From the NCBI GenBank assembly GCA_950295325.1, contig OX485805.1, positions 16,357,501-16,421,500 of the forward strand: DNA of 64,000 bases. The letters run 5' to 3'. Under the pieces are notes generated by a model, which had not been told where the DNA came from, did not search any database, and saw nothing but the letters and a program-made list of their open reading frames with translations. Below, piece after piece: positions 49,661 through 62,219 of the stretch. Origin of the DNA: Polytrichum commune (taxonomy: Eukaryota; Streptophyta; Polytrichopsida; Polytrichales; Polytrichaceae). The number at the start of each line of letters is the position of its first letter. Positions within the stretch are counted from its first letter, which is position 1. The position numbers were made by a program, and so were the translations under genes.

Positions 49661-52600
49661 TGATTGGATTGGAAGTTGTTTCAGTTGCTTAGCGATTGCG
49701 AATGAAGAAGGCAGTCATTGCACTAGTGTATGGGTATTTTTTTTAAGGTAGGCTTTAAGTGATACGCATTGTTTCTAATACTTCATATAATGTTTGAAGA
49801 AGGGTTATACAATATTTTATGGTTTTCTCTAATTGATTTGTTTAGGCATTAATTGGTTTTGTTGTTTATAACCGCCGGGGGGGGGGCACCTATCATAATA
49901 CGTATGTGTGCATGTGAGTGCACAAAAGGGGTAATAATTTGAACTTTGTTGTACTAAATATACATATGCTACATGATTTGTAGCTCGTAGTTATGTGCAT
50001 GTATGAAAGAGCTCTAGAAAATATATAACATTTGTAATTGTATGGTAGTGTCACTAGACTTTATGGGATGAGTATTTAATATTGGATGAAACTAGGATGA
50101 ACAAAATTTTCATTTCCTCATCTCATCCATGCGTGTATGGAAGAGGCAATATTAGGGTTTTGGAAAGGAAGTTGAGAATGAAGCCACTTATTGCTTAGGG
50201 TTGGTAGAGAAATGGGTCACGCTTCTTTGTGGAGGTTGATCAAAAGGGATGCAAATGGTTGATGTGGGTGGTTGATGTAGGTAGTGATTGCAGGCATAAG
50301 GTGACTTAGAAGTTAGGTATTTCCACAAAGGCCAACATTAAAGTACTTTGAAAATTGTGAAGGTGCTCAAAACTCCTCCTTTCATCATTCATTTTTAGTG
50401 TTTCACATTTCCATGCTTCCTCTTGGGTGCTCATCACATTAGTGGTTTTGTGTATTGGATAAATTCTTCCATCACTTGAATTCTTGGTTTTCATCAGAGA
50501 GTAGAATGCTTGTCTTATCTCCGAATTAAGCTATGGCTATGATTAAAGCATGCATGGTAGAGACTTACTAACAAGTGGAATAAATTGGGTCAAGTTGTTT
50601 TTTTTTTTGGTTCAAGATACTTTGAGTTTTGATTGCTATTGGAATTACAAATCATAGGCAAGGATAGTCAAGACAAGAACACACTTGAAGCTAGAATCGT
50701 CAAAAATGTGATAGACCAAAAAAATCAACTCCAGTTATTAAGGGTTTGGTTTGTTGGGAGGGTTTATCATATGCATAGAAAATTTGGTAATCATTGGGTG
50801 GAGTATAGGGATCCAATTGACTTGATGGGTTGTCCATCAAACATGGACATTGGCTTATGTTGGTATCAAAAAGGTCAACAATAAGTGGACTTACAATCTT
50901 ACTAATCATTTGATGAAAAACTTTAAATGATCTTACAAATCTTTTGAAACAATAATTGCATTAGCTTCCATGACATATATGATAGGGGTTGCTTGTTATT
51001 CAAAAGTGCATTTGTATACCTTTGTTATTATGTTAATGACTATATATGAATGTAATTTTTGAATGTGTACATATTGTCACTTGTATTTTTAGCATTGAAA
51101 TTGTACATGTAATGCTTGATTTTACAAAGAAAAAAAATTATGTATAGGTTTTTTTTAGAGTATGTGTGAACGCACGTGGTTCTTTTTTAATGAAAGGTGC
51201 ACCCCCAGCGGTTTATAATTATTTTCATGTCCGAAAATTAAATGAGATCAAGTTAAATTTTGTATCACGTGTTTATAAGTTCCGAAAGTGTAAAACTAGA
51301 ATGATGCCTAAGTTTTGACTCTTGAGCACATAATCCAATCTCATTTAGAACATGTGTCTTTCTCGATGTCCATTCTTGAGTACAAGCTTTGCCATGTTCA
51401 ACAACTCAAATATGGATGTCCAATCAAGAAGAGTGACCACTTAAGGCCCAGATGTATACCTCAATCTTTTAGGAAATTGGATCCCAGTAATGAAGCCCCA
51501 ATAGAGCTGAGGCATAATTTGAAAAGTTTTTGCTTTGAACTTGACAGGCTTTTTAGAAACAAGTATTGGAGAGTGGAGCTGTAAGCCAATTTTACACAAC
51601 CTTATTTGGTATCGCTAAAATTGCTTGGCTTTCATGTGGAGGCCTGTCCAACAAGGATTAACCTGAGCCTTTTGACGAACAATAAACCACCTCACAGTCC
51701 AGTCCAGTCCAACCCATAATTAAATTCCACATACATCATTCATTCCCCTTAAAATCCTTCATGTGCCGGGTCAATCATATGCAAATTAATCTTGTTGAAT
51801 CCCCGGTCTCATCGTCTCAGGCCACATTAACTCCTTCAAAGAATCCGAGACTTCCTCTTCCTCATTAAACTTGCACATTTAAAGCGATTTGACTCGCTGT
51901 TTTGACTTGCTGACATCAATTTGATGAGAGCGTTACAAACACACGTTCCGGCAATACATTGTCGCTCCACAAATCACTCTTTACAGGCACATTCAGTGAC
52001 TCTACTTCTACTTCCCACACACTTCATTCTAATGGGAGAGTGGAGACTGTATGACACCGGATTTGTAACTTAACCAGAACGAATCATATTCTTACAGGCA
52101 GTTTCCTATGCATTATAATAGTATTTTCATGAGCGTTATAACGAGAGATTGATGAAGGTGCAGATGACAGACGGATTTCTCACATTGACGAGAAGTTACA
52201 ATCGCCCTGTGAATCGTATTTACCAATAAATGTCAAAACTGTATTTTGTCCCTAACTACACGAAAATCTTTGAACATGCTTTACACGGCGACCGAAGGGA
52301 AGCTAAAAATAGACGTGGCTTGCTTCAACCTTCAGAGCTATCAGTTGTCAGTGTTTCAGATGTCAAGATTATGTTGGTAAGCGGTAGAATGCACGCAGTC
52401 ACGTAGGGACAAAATTTTACATTCAGGAAGACCTCACGAGGATTTTTGCTACGGACTTTTCTTTTTTAGGTGAGTATGGGAGTACTTTACTTACTTAAGG
52501 AGGGCCTTCCGACCGTGATTTTAGCTGACTTGTGTTTTTCCTTGGGTTGCCAGAATCCTCCACATCAGCTTAAATTGTGCCACCCCAAAAATTGACTGGC

Positions 52601-55600
52601 CGTGATCCTCCTTACGCCCATTTCTTACTGGCAGGCTTACTTACATACCGTTTTGCAACGTAACTTAGTTGACACTTGACCAGCTGGGTGGAGCGAGCTA
52701 AGCAAAGCAGCCTCGGAGGCTGGGACGGGGCCTTGGCTTAAGTTATGCGTATGAGGAGTCGCTTTGTTATAACAACTGTCAGCAAGTTAACCTAGTGTGG
52801 GGAAGAATTAAACTGAAGCGTGGTCAAAGTGGAGTCAAAGTGAAATTATCTTAGAAGGAAGCTGCTTCGCACACTCGACCATCATCGGCCCATAGCAGCA
52901 TCAAAATCTGAGGGCTCAAACGAAACGGCCTTCATGACGCACCATTAGTACCCAAGGATCTACTCCCGGTGCTAAAACCAAGAAGGCCACGCATGTGGGT
53001 TAGATTTGAGAAATCTGGGGCGTCGTGGGTTGAAACTTTGGTTCTTCTTTGACCCTACATTGAACAACGACGAGGAAGCCAGTGTAAGGTATGTATATAC
53101 CGATAACCAACATTATGCTTAGAAACCCACACACTATGTAGCACAATCGAACGTTCAGGGGCTTTAAATGTATGACAAGTGGTTCATTGTTTTTGGTGTC
53201 TGCGTACCTTAGATGAAAATATTTTCAATGTTTCACCATGAGCCAAGGCATGACCATATGACACCCATTGTGGGCACTTCCAACTTCACAAGCATATGTG
53301 ATTGTTGGATCCGCCTGAAAAAGTTTCATCCGATCAGCAATCGCAAATCACATCTACGTGGTCATTTCAAGTTTGAGAATTAGAGTAGAGATGCAAAAGA
53401 GTCTACATTGAATATTTTCTTCCTCTCTAAATGATCACGTAGGGCCTCCCAATTTTGCTCACTATTGAACCTAGAATGGCTAACTTAATATATTTTGTGC
53501 ATTTTGTCCAATCTCAACATATATCATTTTTCTTCTTGGTGTCCATTTTAATTACATGCCTTATTGTATACTTCTCAAATATGGGTTTATGATTATTAAG
53601 AAGAGTGACTACATTTAAAAAACCCACAACCTTAGATGATAACATTTTCAATGTTTCACCACAAGATGTAGCACTTTGTATTCACCCAACTTCATAATCA
53701 ATTGTTATGGGCCCATGCCATCCTGGCCATTGCACCAATGCATATAAATCTATGCACCGGATCATAGTCCCTGCACCGTCTACTCAACATGTTGCCATTG
53801 ACAACCCATCATTTTCAAAATCTAGAAGGGCAACTACATCAAACGTCAATGTGTTGCCATTTCAAAGTTTCAAAACGTATAGTAGATGGCGGTGGTAAAT
53901 AGGATTGTGTAATGAAGAATCTTATAATGAATGGAATAATGTACTTGTAAAAGTGCCTAAGGGGGTTTTGACAGAGAGTGGATAGGTAGCATAAAATTAT
54001 TAGTTCTGAACCCAAAATACGGAAACCTCAATGTGCAACTTCCGCAAGTTGTTCTTCTATTTTCTGGGATTTTATTTATGAGCCGAGTTTGTAACCCAGA
54101 AGGGATTGTTTACTTTCATCGCCTACCCTGAAGAGTTTAGTTGGAGGTCCTCCAATTGATCACTAGGCGCAAAGTAGATAATGTTGTGTCAAAATATCAT
54201 TCAAGATAAACCCATATATTTGAAAACACATGTTCAGAGAGAAAAAAGTTAAAAATTTGGAGTGCTTTCTCTTGAAATTTGAATTATAGCGATGTGGGAT
54301 CTGAATTTCAATCCAACATATACCAAAACATCTAGCAAGTTCAGCCTCTTGGACAAACTTTTTGCAACGTCCTCTTTGGCTTTGACACAAACTTACTTCA
54401 GGTGAAGTGAACGATATCTGGATGATCTTATAATATAACATGCCAACGGTCCGATCCAGGAGGCTTGATATAACTAACAAGAGCGTGTGTTAGATCATCA
54501 TGCTCTCAAAAAGTCTCAAAAAGGCTCAAAAAGTGCACTCTTCCAATCATAATCCACAAAGACGCTCTCCTGGGATAAATAACGACCTAGTTTGGTATCG
54601 TGGCAGTGCAGAGAGTATGAGTACGCACTGGGTCAACTTCATGTGAAGGCTCTCTTTGCCATGGATGGGTACCATCACACAGCCTAATCGGAAGAACTTC
54701 TTAGAGAGAGTGAGAGTTTTTGGCCACAAGAAGTATTGTTGATCAATTTGAGATTATGCAACTGAGAATAAGCAACCCGGAGCTCATTAACCTACACTAT
54801 ATAAGCTTACATCCAAAATTTTAGTGTAGCCCGCATTTTTCATCATCGACCCAAAAGAAAATGAAGAAGAAGAATTCTAGTCTACGTGGGAGGCCAGAGT
54901 GAATAGAGTGTATGTTTGTAAAACATCCTTGGTCACGCCCTAGGGCAATGGCGTTAGATGTAAAACTACTCATCGACCCATTATGTAAGTGATCTTGCAA
55001 TCATTGGGTGGCAACTAGAGAAAGGTGGCATGGGACACTTGTTGTTAAGGTGGAAAAATATAAGTGTTGTTCAAACATCTACTTTATCCTAGATCTACTT
55101 TGTGGTGCGAAATGGTTCAACGCTTTTTAGTACAAAATTTATATCTAATTTTATTCTAAGATATTCATCAACAATATTTCACACACAAAACATGTTGTTT
55201 GCATGTGGTAGACTAGTTGCTTACACACCACATGACGTCTTAGTAACAACATAAAGTAATCCATTTTTAGCATAGGTGAACCTTGAAATGGGCCTCCCTA
55301 CATGACCACTTCATATAGCATGGAAGATTTGCACCCGATTTGCACTTAAAGACTGGAGATTTTGGAAGCATATGAACCCCGATCTCAAATTTCTCACTAG
55401 CATTTTTCCTCAATGAGAAATGCTAGCTAGCAAAAACATGGCTAAAGGAGTATGTGGAGCTAGAAGGGCCGACAATAGGGCTACGTAACTTAGGGTGGGT
55501 TTACATTAGGGTTCAAATTCAAGAAACTTGAAACACCCCTCAATGCACCTTACTTTTGGAAGTTCAAGATTGGACTCAACTTCAAGAATTGGTTTCTTGA

Positions 55601-56290
55601 ACTAGGACGAAAGTGATGACCCCCAAGATTAACATGAGAGTGATTACCCCTAAGATTTAACAAGAAAGTGTTCTCACATAAGAGTTATCCTTCGAGTCTT
55701 TTAAAAATCATGTTTTGGTAGAGAGTTTCGACCAACTTTTGACAATTCATAGTGGTCAAAATTTAAGAAGCACTCGACAAGTGGTGTCTAAACCCCCAAG
55801 TTAAGTTAATTGAAGTAGAGGTGTTTGACTTTGGTCAATAGACAATTATATATAGATGAACTTTTTGTCAAACTTCGAGAGCATTGTTTTAGGTGCCTTC
55901 AAAAGCTTGCCATAAAATCATTAATTTGTTTAGCCAACAAAATCATGAGTTCTCACACCACTTGAACACTTCTCAAACATTATAAATTGTCAAAATTGGG
56001 GCAAAACTCCCTACCAAAACATGATTTTTCTTATTGACTTTAAAAAGATATTAGCGATACTAACGCCATTTCATTTTTGTTTCATATCTTTGGACACGAA
56101 CCCCTATGCAAACTCCTTGGGTGCAAAAACTTGCTCTCGACCAACAAGATCGATCAATTTTGAAGTTTCTTTGGCTTGGACCTTAGTGTTAACCCATCCT
56201 TAATCATACCAAACACATGAGAGCCGCTCCACTCCACTTCACACCGCACAATGCGGATGGCTCAATGAAGTATATTGGAGGCTAGTATTG
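49661..56290. other. intergenic DNA with scattered family-G/H fragments
   Basis: No gene recognised. A short G run lies at about 49875-49884. Fragments of the family-G/H repeat are at about 51300-51460 (TGTCCATTCTTGAGTACA, CTCAAATATGGATGTCCAAT, AAGAGTGACC) and 53400-53620 (TGTCCATTTTAATTACATGC, CTCAAATATGGGTTTATGAT, AAGAGTGAC). The ORF 50633-50884 has no identifiable domain. Confidence 0.4.
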
Positions 56291-56293
56291 TAA

Positions 56294-57083
56294 GGGTGCA
56301 TTTCCATGGAGGCCGCTCGCCTACTAGATTTTAGAAAATAGTGGGTCAGAGGTGTTAGCATGTACTTAAGCACGAGCCAACATCCAACCACATTCTAGTG
56401 GTATGCTAGGATGTGGAGGGCCATGGACATTGGCTACTAGACTTTCATGCATTCACTTAAAGAATCTTCAACCTACAAGTGTCGGTCACCAAAGGTTTTG
56501 AAGACTGGCTTTAGAAGGAGGAGGAGGTTAAGGTAGGGGTGGCAATTTCCATGCGGGTCCTAAAGTCGACCCCTATGTCGGAAACACCTTTTTAGGTGCT
56601 TTTACCTGGGTTTACAAAAGCACCTATCAAGGTGCTTTTACCGTTCATAGCGTTGCCAGCATTTCATTGGCTACCAGCGGTCGGTTTAATGCTGCCAGCG
56701 GTTGGTTTTAGAAATCCACCCCGTGGATATACCACGTACCCTATGTGCGAGTGTTGGTCATTCTACAAGGTTTCCTTTAAAATTTTGTAGGAAATCATAA
56801 ACATGCTAGAAAATTTTGATTTTTTCATAGTTGCTCTTGCACCAGCTTTGCGGAGCGCTCAAAATTTATAAAAAAATAGTTTCAGCATCCCAACTAGGCA
56901 CATCTGAAATTTGGACGGAAATTGCCACCCCTACCTTAGTAAGTGGGCCCGGATTTGAGAAGATGGGAGTAGCTTGTCGGCACATACAAACCCTACCCTA
57001 CTAGATTCCCTCTACATTTGGACAAGTTTGTCCTTATTCACACTACAATTTGGCGGGTGAGCGGCCTGCATGGAAACGCACCC
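56294..57083. mobile_element. Tourist-like (PIF/Harbinger type) MITE carrying a nested insertion
   Basis: The termini are inverted repeats: left GGGTGCATTTCCATGGAGG, right (reverse complement) GGGTGCGTTTCCATGCAGG, with three mismatches in the first 28 bp. They are flanked by the same 3-bp TAA (56291-56293 and 57084-57086). A TAA/TTA target duplication with G-rich ends is the mark of PIF/Harbinger-related MITEs. Without the nested element it is about 382 bp. It encodes no transposase, so it would have been moved in trans. Confidence 0.8.
56531..56936. mobile_element. TA-flanked MITE (Tc1/mariner type) nested in the Tourist-like MITE
   Basis: Perfect 20-bp terminal inverted repeats AGGTAGGGGTGGCAATTTCC flank 406 bp, with TA on both sides (56529-56530, 56937-56938). 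TA target duplication is characteristic of Tc1/mariner (Stowaway-type) elements. Internal sub-repeats include AGGTGCTTTTACC twice and CCAGCGGT.GGTTT twice. No ORF of transposase size. Confidence 0.85.
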
Positions 57084-57104
57084 TAAGTCACTTGTGTGCC
57101 ATGG

Positions 57105-57345
57105 GTACATACGATGTCCAAGGAGATATTTGGGCATAAGCAGTCAAAATCTTAGTGTTTCCAAATCCAACCGGTCGCATGTTATGGTCTTTTGTTTTTT
57201 TAGAAAATGAATTTGAGGTAAATTCCCAAGATTCTTCAAAATTAATCGATAGTTTTCCTGAAGTTTGGAACTTCAACCAATTATCTTTCAAACTCAACCG
57301 GTTCATCTGTAACTAGCGGTCGTTTCTCCCCGTTCATTGGGTACA
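57105..57345 (+). repeat. dispersed repeat family A, copy A4
   Basis: Reads GTCCAAGGAGATATTTGGGC, AATCTTAGTGTTTCCAAATC, CAACCGGTCGCATG, GAATTTGAGGTAAATTCCC, GAAGTTTGGAACTTCAACC and TCAAACTCAACCGGTTCATC, then GTAACTAGCGGTCG and CTCCCCGTTCATTGGG. It is the least interrupted copy and serves as reference for the family. It sits between two Tourist-like MITEs. Confidence 0.7.
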
Positions 57346-57399
57346 TAGTCCCAACTATTTATCCACTTGAGATGAGGAGTGGCTTAGTTATTGGTCTAA

Positions 57400-57800
57400 G
57401 GGTGAGTGTCCATGTAGGCCGCTCGCCCATTAGATTCTAGAAAATGGTAGGTCGGAGGTGTTCGCATGCAGTGAAGGACAAGTCGCCATCCAACCACATT
57501 CTGGTGGCCCACTAGAAAGTGGAGGGTGGTGGACACATGCCGCTAGACTTCCATACACCCACTAAAAAATCTTCAACCTACAAGTTCAGGTCACCAAAGG
57601 AGTAAAGGCCCGGTTTTAGAAAGAGGAGAAGGTTGTAACTTGAAAAAAAGGTTAGGAGGTCGACTTGGATTTGAGAAGATGGAAGTAGCTAGTTGACACA
57701 TACGAACCATACCCACCGAATTCCCTCTACATTTGGACAAGTTTGTCTTTATTCACACTAGAATCTGGTGGACAAGCGGCCTAAATGGGAACCTCACCCC
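57400..57800. mobile_element. Tourist-like (PIF/Harbinger type) MITE, uninterrupted copy
   Basis: A sister of 56294-57083, about 401 bp, flanked by TAA at 57397-57399 and 57801-57803. Ends are GGGTGAGTGTCCATGTAGG and, on the other strand, GGGGTGAGGTTCCCATTTAGG. Internal blocks such as CATCCAACCACATTCT.GTGG, CAACCTACAAGT and CCCTCTACATTTGGACAAGT match the first copy. The site of the nested MITE is empty here (GGTTAGGAGG). Confidence 0.8.
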
Positions 57801-57821
57801 TAAGAAATGGAGAGGGTACTA

Positions 57822-58653
57822 CAGTAATCTCCCACTTGAGTACACACTTTGAACCGGAGCCTTTGGTGCGCACTTAGTTGGTAGGTGCGTACTTTACTCA
57901 TATCGCCAATGTTCCATATTGGGCTAGTCGAAAAAAAAGGGTAACCGTTTAATACCCATCTAGCTTACCCCTGAAGAATACAGGTTAAAGTGCTCACAAA
58001 GCCATTGGTTTTGTTTGATCCCCTTCCCATTGAGGCTTGATGTTGATGGACAAGCTTCAACAACCTCAGAAGAAGAACCACCTATCGATGACGAAATCTA
58101 GCCTATCGAGAGATTTGCTAAATCTGAAAGTGCTACTGACCGACTTCAAAGGCTTTGAAGCTCTACACAACACTGTCCTCGACATTAACGACGGCCAATT
58201 GCTATACTTTGATGTTCAAACAGAAGCTAGACAAATGTATGATGAACTGTGACGATGGTTTGAGACGTTTCAACAAAACGTTAACAAATTGACATTGAAT
58301 GTCAAGTGGGACAAATCCATGCGTTCACGGCAAACGACTCTGCATGACATGTTCAAACAATAAATCATGAACCCTGATTTTTGTCAAGAAAACTGCGCAC
58401 TTGACCGGGATGCGTACTTAAACGGGTGCGTACTTAAGCGGGAGAGTATTGTATGATGAACTGCGACGATCGTTTGAGACGTTTTAGCGAAATGTTAACA
58501 ATCTGACAATGAATGTCAAGTGTGAAAAATCCATGCATTCACGGCAAACGACTCTGCATGACATGCTCAAACAATAAAGTATGAACCCTGATTTTTGTCA
58601 AGAAAACTGCGCACTTAAGCGGGATGTGTACTTAAGCGGGTCGGAGATTACTG
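57822..58653 (+). mobile_element. eroded pogo/Tigger-like DNA transposon (Tc1/mariner superfamily)
   Basis: Ends are CAGTAATCTCCCACTTGAG (57822) and its partner, reverse complement CAGTAATCTCCGACCCGC, ending at 58653. TA lies on both sides (57820-57821, 58654-58655). CAGTA ends with TA duplications are typical of pogo-type elements, including plant Lemi1/Emigrant. Inside, 58037-58252 stays open (71 codons, with VLDINDGQLLYFDVQTEA) and reads on past a TGA into RSRQTTLHDMFKQ. These may be the end of a former transposase, but I cannot confirm it by motif. A 214-bp internal duplication is listed separately. Confidence 0.65.
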
Positions 58654-58655
58654 TA
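58238..58655 (+). repeat. tandem duplication, period 214 bp, inside the pogo-like element
   Basis: ATGATGAACTG starts near 58239 and again near 58453. Both units hold GTTTGAGACGTTT, AATGAATGTCAAGTG-like blocks, TTCACGGCAAACGACTCTGC, ATGAACCCTGATTTTTGTCA and AAGAAAACTGCGCACTT. The element thus keeps two copies of its 3' region, and the short repeat GCGTACTTAAGCGGG also occurs near each unit's end. Confidence 0.85.
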
Positions 58656-59290
58656 CTATACAACGCGGATGATCGTTTTGCCCACTCAGGGGGCCATCCC
58701 CCCTCCCCCCTCGGCGGGTGGGTATGCAGGTATAGTAGTAACCTATATATTAAGAAGGAGCTCCTGCGCTGCCTGTGAGTCCAGGATTGTGTACCTCCCC
58801 GAAAGCCAGATCTTCTCACAGTCAGTGGGGCGAGTCGGAAGCTCAAAGGGAGGGGGTGGGGGGTCGGGGGGGGGGGGGGGGGAGGCCACGCCTCGGAGGC
58901 TGAGAAACCAAGGCAGGGAGGGGTCCAGGCTCATTAAATCGCGGTCAATTAGGGGCGGACTCTGGGCGGAGGGAGTCTCTAAGAAAACAACAGCAATCTT
59001 CCAAATTACTTAGTACGCCCCCTGGGACCTGTGGGAGTTGAAAATGGCAGTGTTTAACAGGACAGGGAGATTCAATACTTTATTTCCACTCTCATTCAGT
59101 GGTGCTTTACATTTGGCTGGAGCCTGATGACAGTGGGTTTTGTCCTTGAGCAGAAATATGACTGCTAGCTGAAGCCCAATCCTTTCGTTGGAGACCATAA
59201 GTATTGTAGTAACATTGGGATTTGATCCTGGAAGTAGCACTAAGGTATGTGTGGCCCTAATATTGTAGGCACTTCTTCCTCCATTCGCAA
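58656..59290. other. GC-rich patch with poly-G, no gene called
   Basis: A run of about 18 G surrounds 58864-58882, with C-rich runs near 58690-58710. Several overlapping open frames exist only because of the low-complexity GC content. Nothing recognisable is encoded. Confidence 0.4.
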
Positions 59291-59294
59291 TTCG

Positions 59295-59545
59295 ATCTAT
59301 GAACGGGGAGAACCGGCTGCTACGTACAGATCAACCGGTTGAGTTTGAGAAATGACTGGTTGAAGTTCAAGACTCTCAGGAAAATTACCCATCATTTTAG
59401 AGGAATTGAAAAATGTACGCCAACCTAATAAAGGAAAAAGAAAAGAAAAACCAAAGCATGTCAAGTTCACGTAACCAGTGAGTCTTGGAAACGCCAGGAT
59501 ATCGACGAATGATGCCCTGAAATCTATCCTGACACTGAATTCAAT
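59295..59545 (-). repeat. dispersed repeat family A, copy A5
   Basis: Reverse-complement copy: plus strand shows GAACGGGGAGAACCGGC, CAACCGGTTGAGTTTGAGAA, TGACTGGTTGAAGTTCAAGA and, further on, CTTGGAAACGCCAGGATATC, CTGAAATCTATCCTGACACT. Order and spacing match the reverse of copies A4 and A6. Confidence 0.65.
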
Positions 59546-62215
59546 CAGCCACTAGATCAGTCTAGGAATTGTCTCATCTGGTAAGCAGTTGCGAATTGTG
59601 CAAATTGTCATTTCGACACTGACTTAATAGGCCGGGGTGGTAAAAAAAAGGTTGTGACAATGTCGTTCATGAGGACAGAGCTAGGGTTCTGTAGATTCAG
59701 TTGTGATGAGGGTGACATTGACACAACATTAAGTGGCGACATTGTTTCTTCATTGTTTGCAATGTCGAGATTAGCGATGGAAAGAATTCATTTGAATGTG
59801 TCTGCAATTAATACGTAGCCTATGGGAAGTGATGAAGAGGATGACAAAGAACTTCCAATATCAATCCATGTTGCAGAGAATTCCCATATTTTTCACATTT
59901 TTGCTCTATAAATTTATATGTTTCTCACATTTTAGCTCTGTAAGTGAGATTTGACACCTTTTACTACATTAAACATGAGGAAAATTTGTGTGTTTTGTTG
60001 TCTTTCTAGTGTTTGCTTGGAAATACATGTCCATGTTGGCAGTTGAGCCAGATGGTGCCCTACATCTTTATCAAAGGATTCTTTCATCGTCACTTTGTAT
60101 TGCATATCATCTTTAACATGCACTGTTGGGTTTATAATGTCATAAATGTTGGATTTAATGTGATGCCTACACAAATTTGACATATGGTGTTATTATTCTA
60201 CAGATCATGATCAATTTAGTTGTGCTAATGATCCATTTCACATCCAATATGACGATGACTAGACACATAATCAATTTTGTTTCATGTGTGTTATGGTTAC
60301 ACACATTCAGTAAGAGTGTTGCATGCATGCGACATGACAAACATCTTATATTCCGCTAAATTATCTGATCATCCAGAATCACAAAAATTGGATCTCTGGA
60401 ACTTGGGTTTTTCATTTGCCTAACCCATGAGCCCATTCGTCCTAGTTTCTTGGCCCTCATGTTGCTCGGCTCTGCAAAATGGATCTATCTCTCTCATGCC
60501 ACTCATGCTTGTTATGTATTGTATTGTCTTGTACATGACAACCAACCCTATTGTTTTTGTTTCATTCACTCCCACACAGAGTTCGGGAAGTTTTTGAAGC
60601 CTAAGTGGCTAATTGCCGGTAGTTGTTACAAAGGGTCGGATTTTTTCCAATTTACATCGGCAAGAGCCGGTCTTTTGTAAAATCAATCGGCCAATTGCCT
60701 ATATTTTCATATTTTCATTGGCCAATATCCGATTAAATGGAATTTATATCGGCACTAATTGTTTAAAAAATGTATGAAAAGTTATTAGAAATCATTTCTT
60801 AGTACAAAATCTTGAATAAGTGAAAAGAAAGGCATGTTCAAAACTTTAAATTTGAAGAGTTAATATCCTTGGCATGAATTGAACCTAGCAATGCCTTCAC
60901 CGCTTGAAGGCCAAGGGTCCCCCAATTCTTCATAGAAGCAATTGGATTTGGTCATGGAAAGGTTGCATAATTCAAAAAGTTTAAGGTTTAGGGTACTTCC
61001 TCAAGTGCATCATCAGATGCCCCAGACAAATAGCGCTCTGGAATGCTATACAAATAGCGAAACTTAGCAACATCCTTCCAAAGATCTAGAGCACTTGTTA
61101 GAATGTCATCAATGTTAGCAAGTTGCCATTCATCTTCGAAGCCCTAACCTGCATCCCTCGATACATGCCTGCACTCAGATACCCATGCTCATGACCTGGA
61201 GGGTATCAGTTACCATTTCCCAGGTATCGGCTAGTATTTGAAATTTGAATACTTCTTCCGGCTGAAATCCAGTAACTCACAAGAAGAATCGGCTACATTT
61301 CCATGACATTTTATGGTCGATCGGCTAATTGCCGGAGGATTGAAGTTACAGTCGGATTGTCATCCGATGGTTGGAAATTTGGACCGGCCATGAGGGGAAG
61401 TCCATCGGCTGATAATGAACTAGCTGTCGGTTTTCCCCGACCATTGCTCCCACATTTCAACTCCTATAGTTCAAAATTGTGAGATTTAGTCAATATTTGG
61501 TGGTTTTGGATTTCAACGACCAATCAAATACATGTCATAACCTTTAATAATAGTGTCACAAAACCATTGATCCACATTTGCCCTTTATGTCACACATGCC
61601 ATGAAAAATGTGCAGTGCTCGTACATGCAACGTGGGACATAATGACAACAAACTCAAACCAGAGTGTATTGTCTTTTATGAACATAAAAATTAAACAAAA
61701 AGAGAATATAATATATTTAAATTTGACTATAATTTAGATATTATCAAAACATGCGTCACTTAAAAGAATTTTGCCACAAAATCTCGATGACCACAAGGAA
61801 TTATCCATTTCCAAACATGCATGATTCCATATCACTTTTATGCCACTTTCTCATGCATTTTCTGACATGATCACTCTTATTTATCATGACGTTGTGTGAA
61901 ACGAAGTGGGACTATGACTCACTTCTCAACCAATGAGAATATTATAAGGAAAGTGGCCATGGTCCATAATCCCTAGTGTGAACGGGGGCCTAAGGAGAGG
62001 GACCACATACTAAGGACCACGTACACTTTTATTCGTGATTTTTCTTCTCGGTTCCAAGTACCTCCCGCCTTCAATTTGACGGTGTGGCAGCTCACCCATC
62101 ATAATCCCTTCTCTCTAAGTGTATTATTGTACAAGAACGTCATGCTCTAGAGCTGGAAAGCCCTAAACAGAGTCACGGAAACGCCGCTGTCCCCAGTCTT
62201 CCAGTAAGTTGTTTA
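59546..62215. other. intergenic DNA with a CGGC/GCCG-rich repeat region
   Basis: No gene recognised. GGCTAATTGCCGGTAG (about 60608) and GGCTAATTGCCGGAGG (about 61325) begin two related segments about 717 bp apart, each followed by TTACA..GTCGGAT and many TCGGC/GCCGA motifs. They may be the ends of an old element. Short ORFs at 59932-60183 and 60450-60680 have no recognisable product. Confidence 0.4.
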
Positions 62216-62219
62216 AAAG

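Noticed and set aside
50633-50884. 83-codon ORF with GRVYHMHRKFGNHWVEY-like text
   Set aside because: Looked briefly like a retroelement fragment, but no diagnostic reverse transcriptase, integrase or gag motif could be found.
58669-59013. 114-codon plus-strand ORF rich in Gly
   Set aside because: Arises from a poly-G tract in a GC-rich patch; the opposite strand is open too, and there is no motif.
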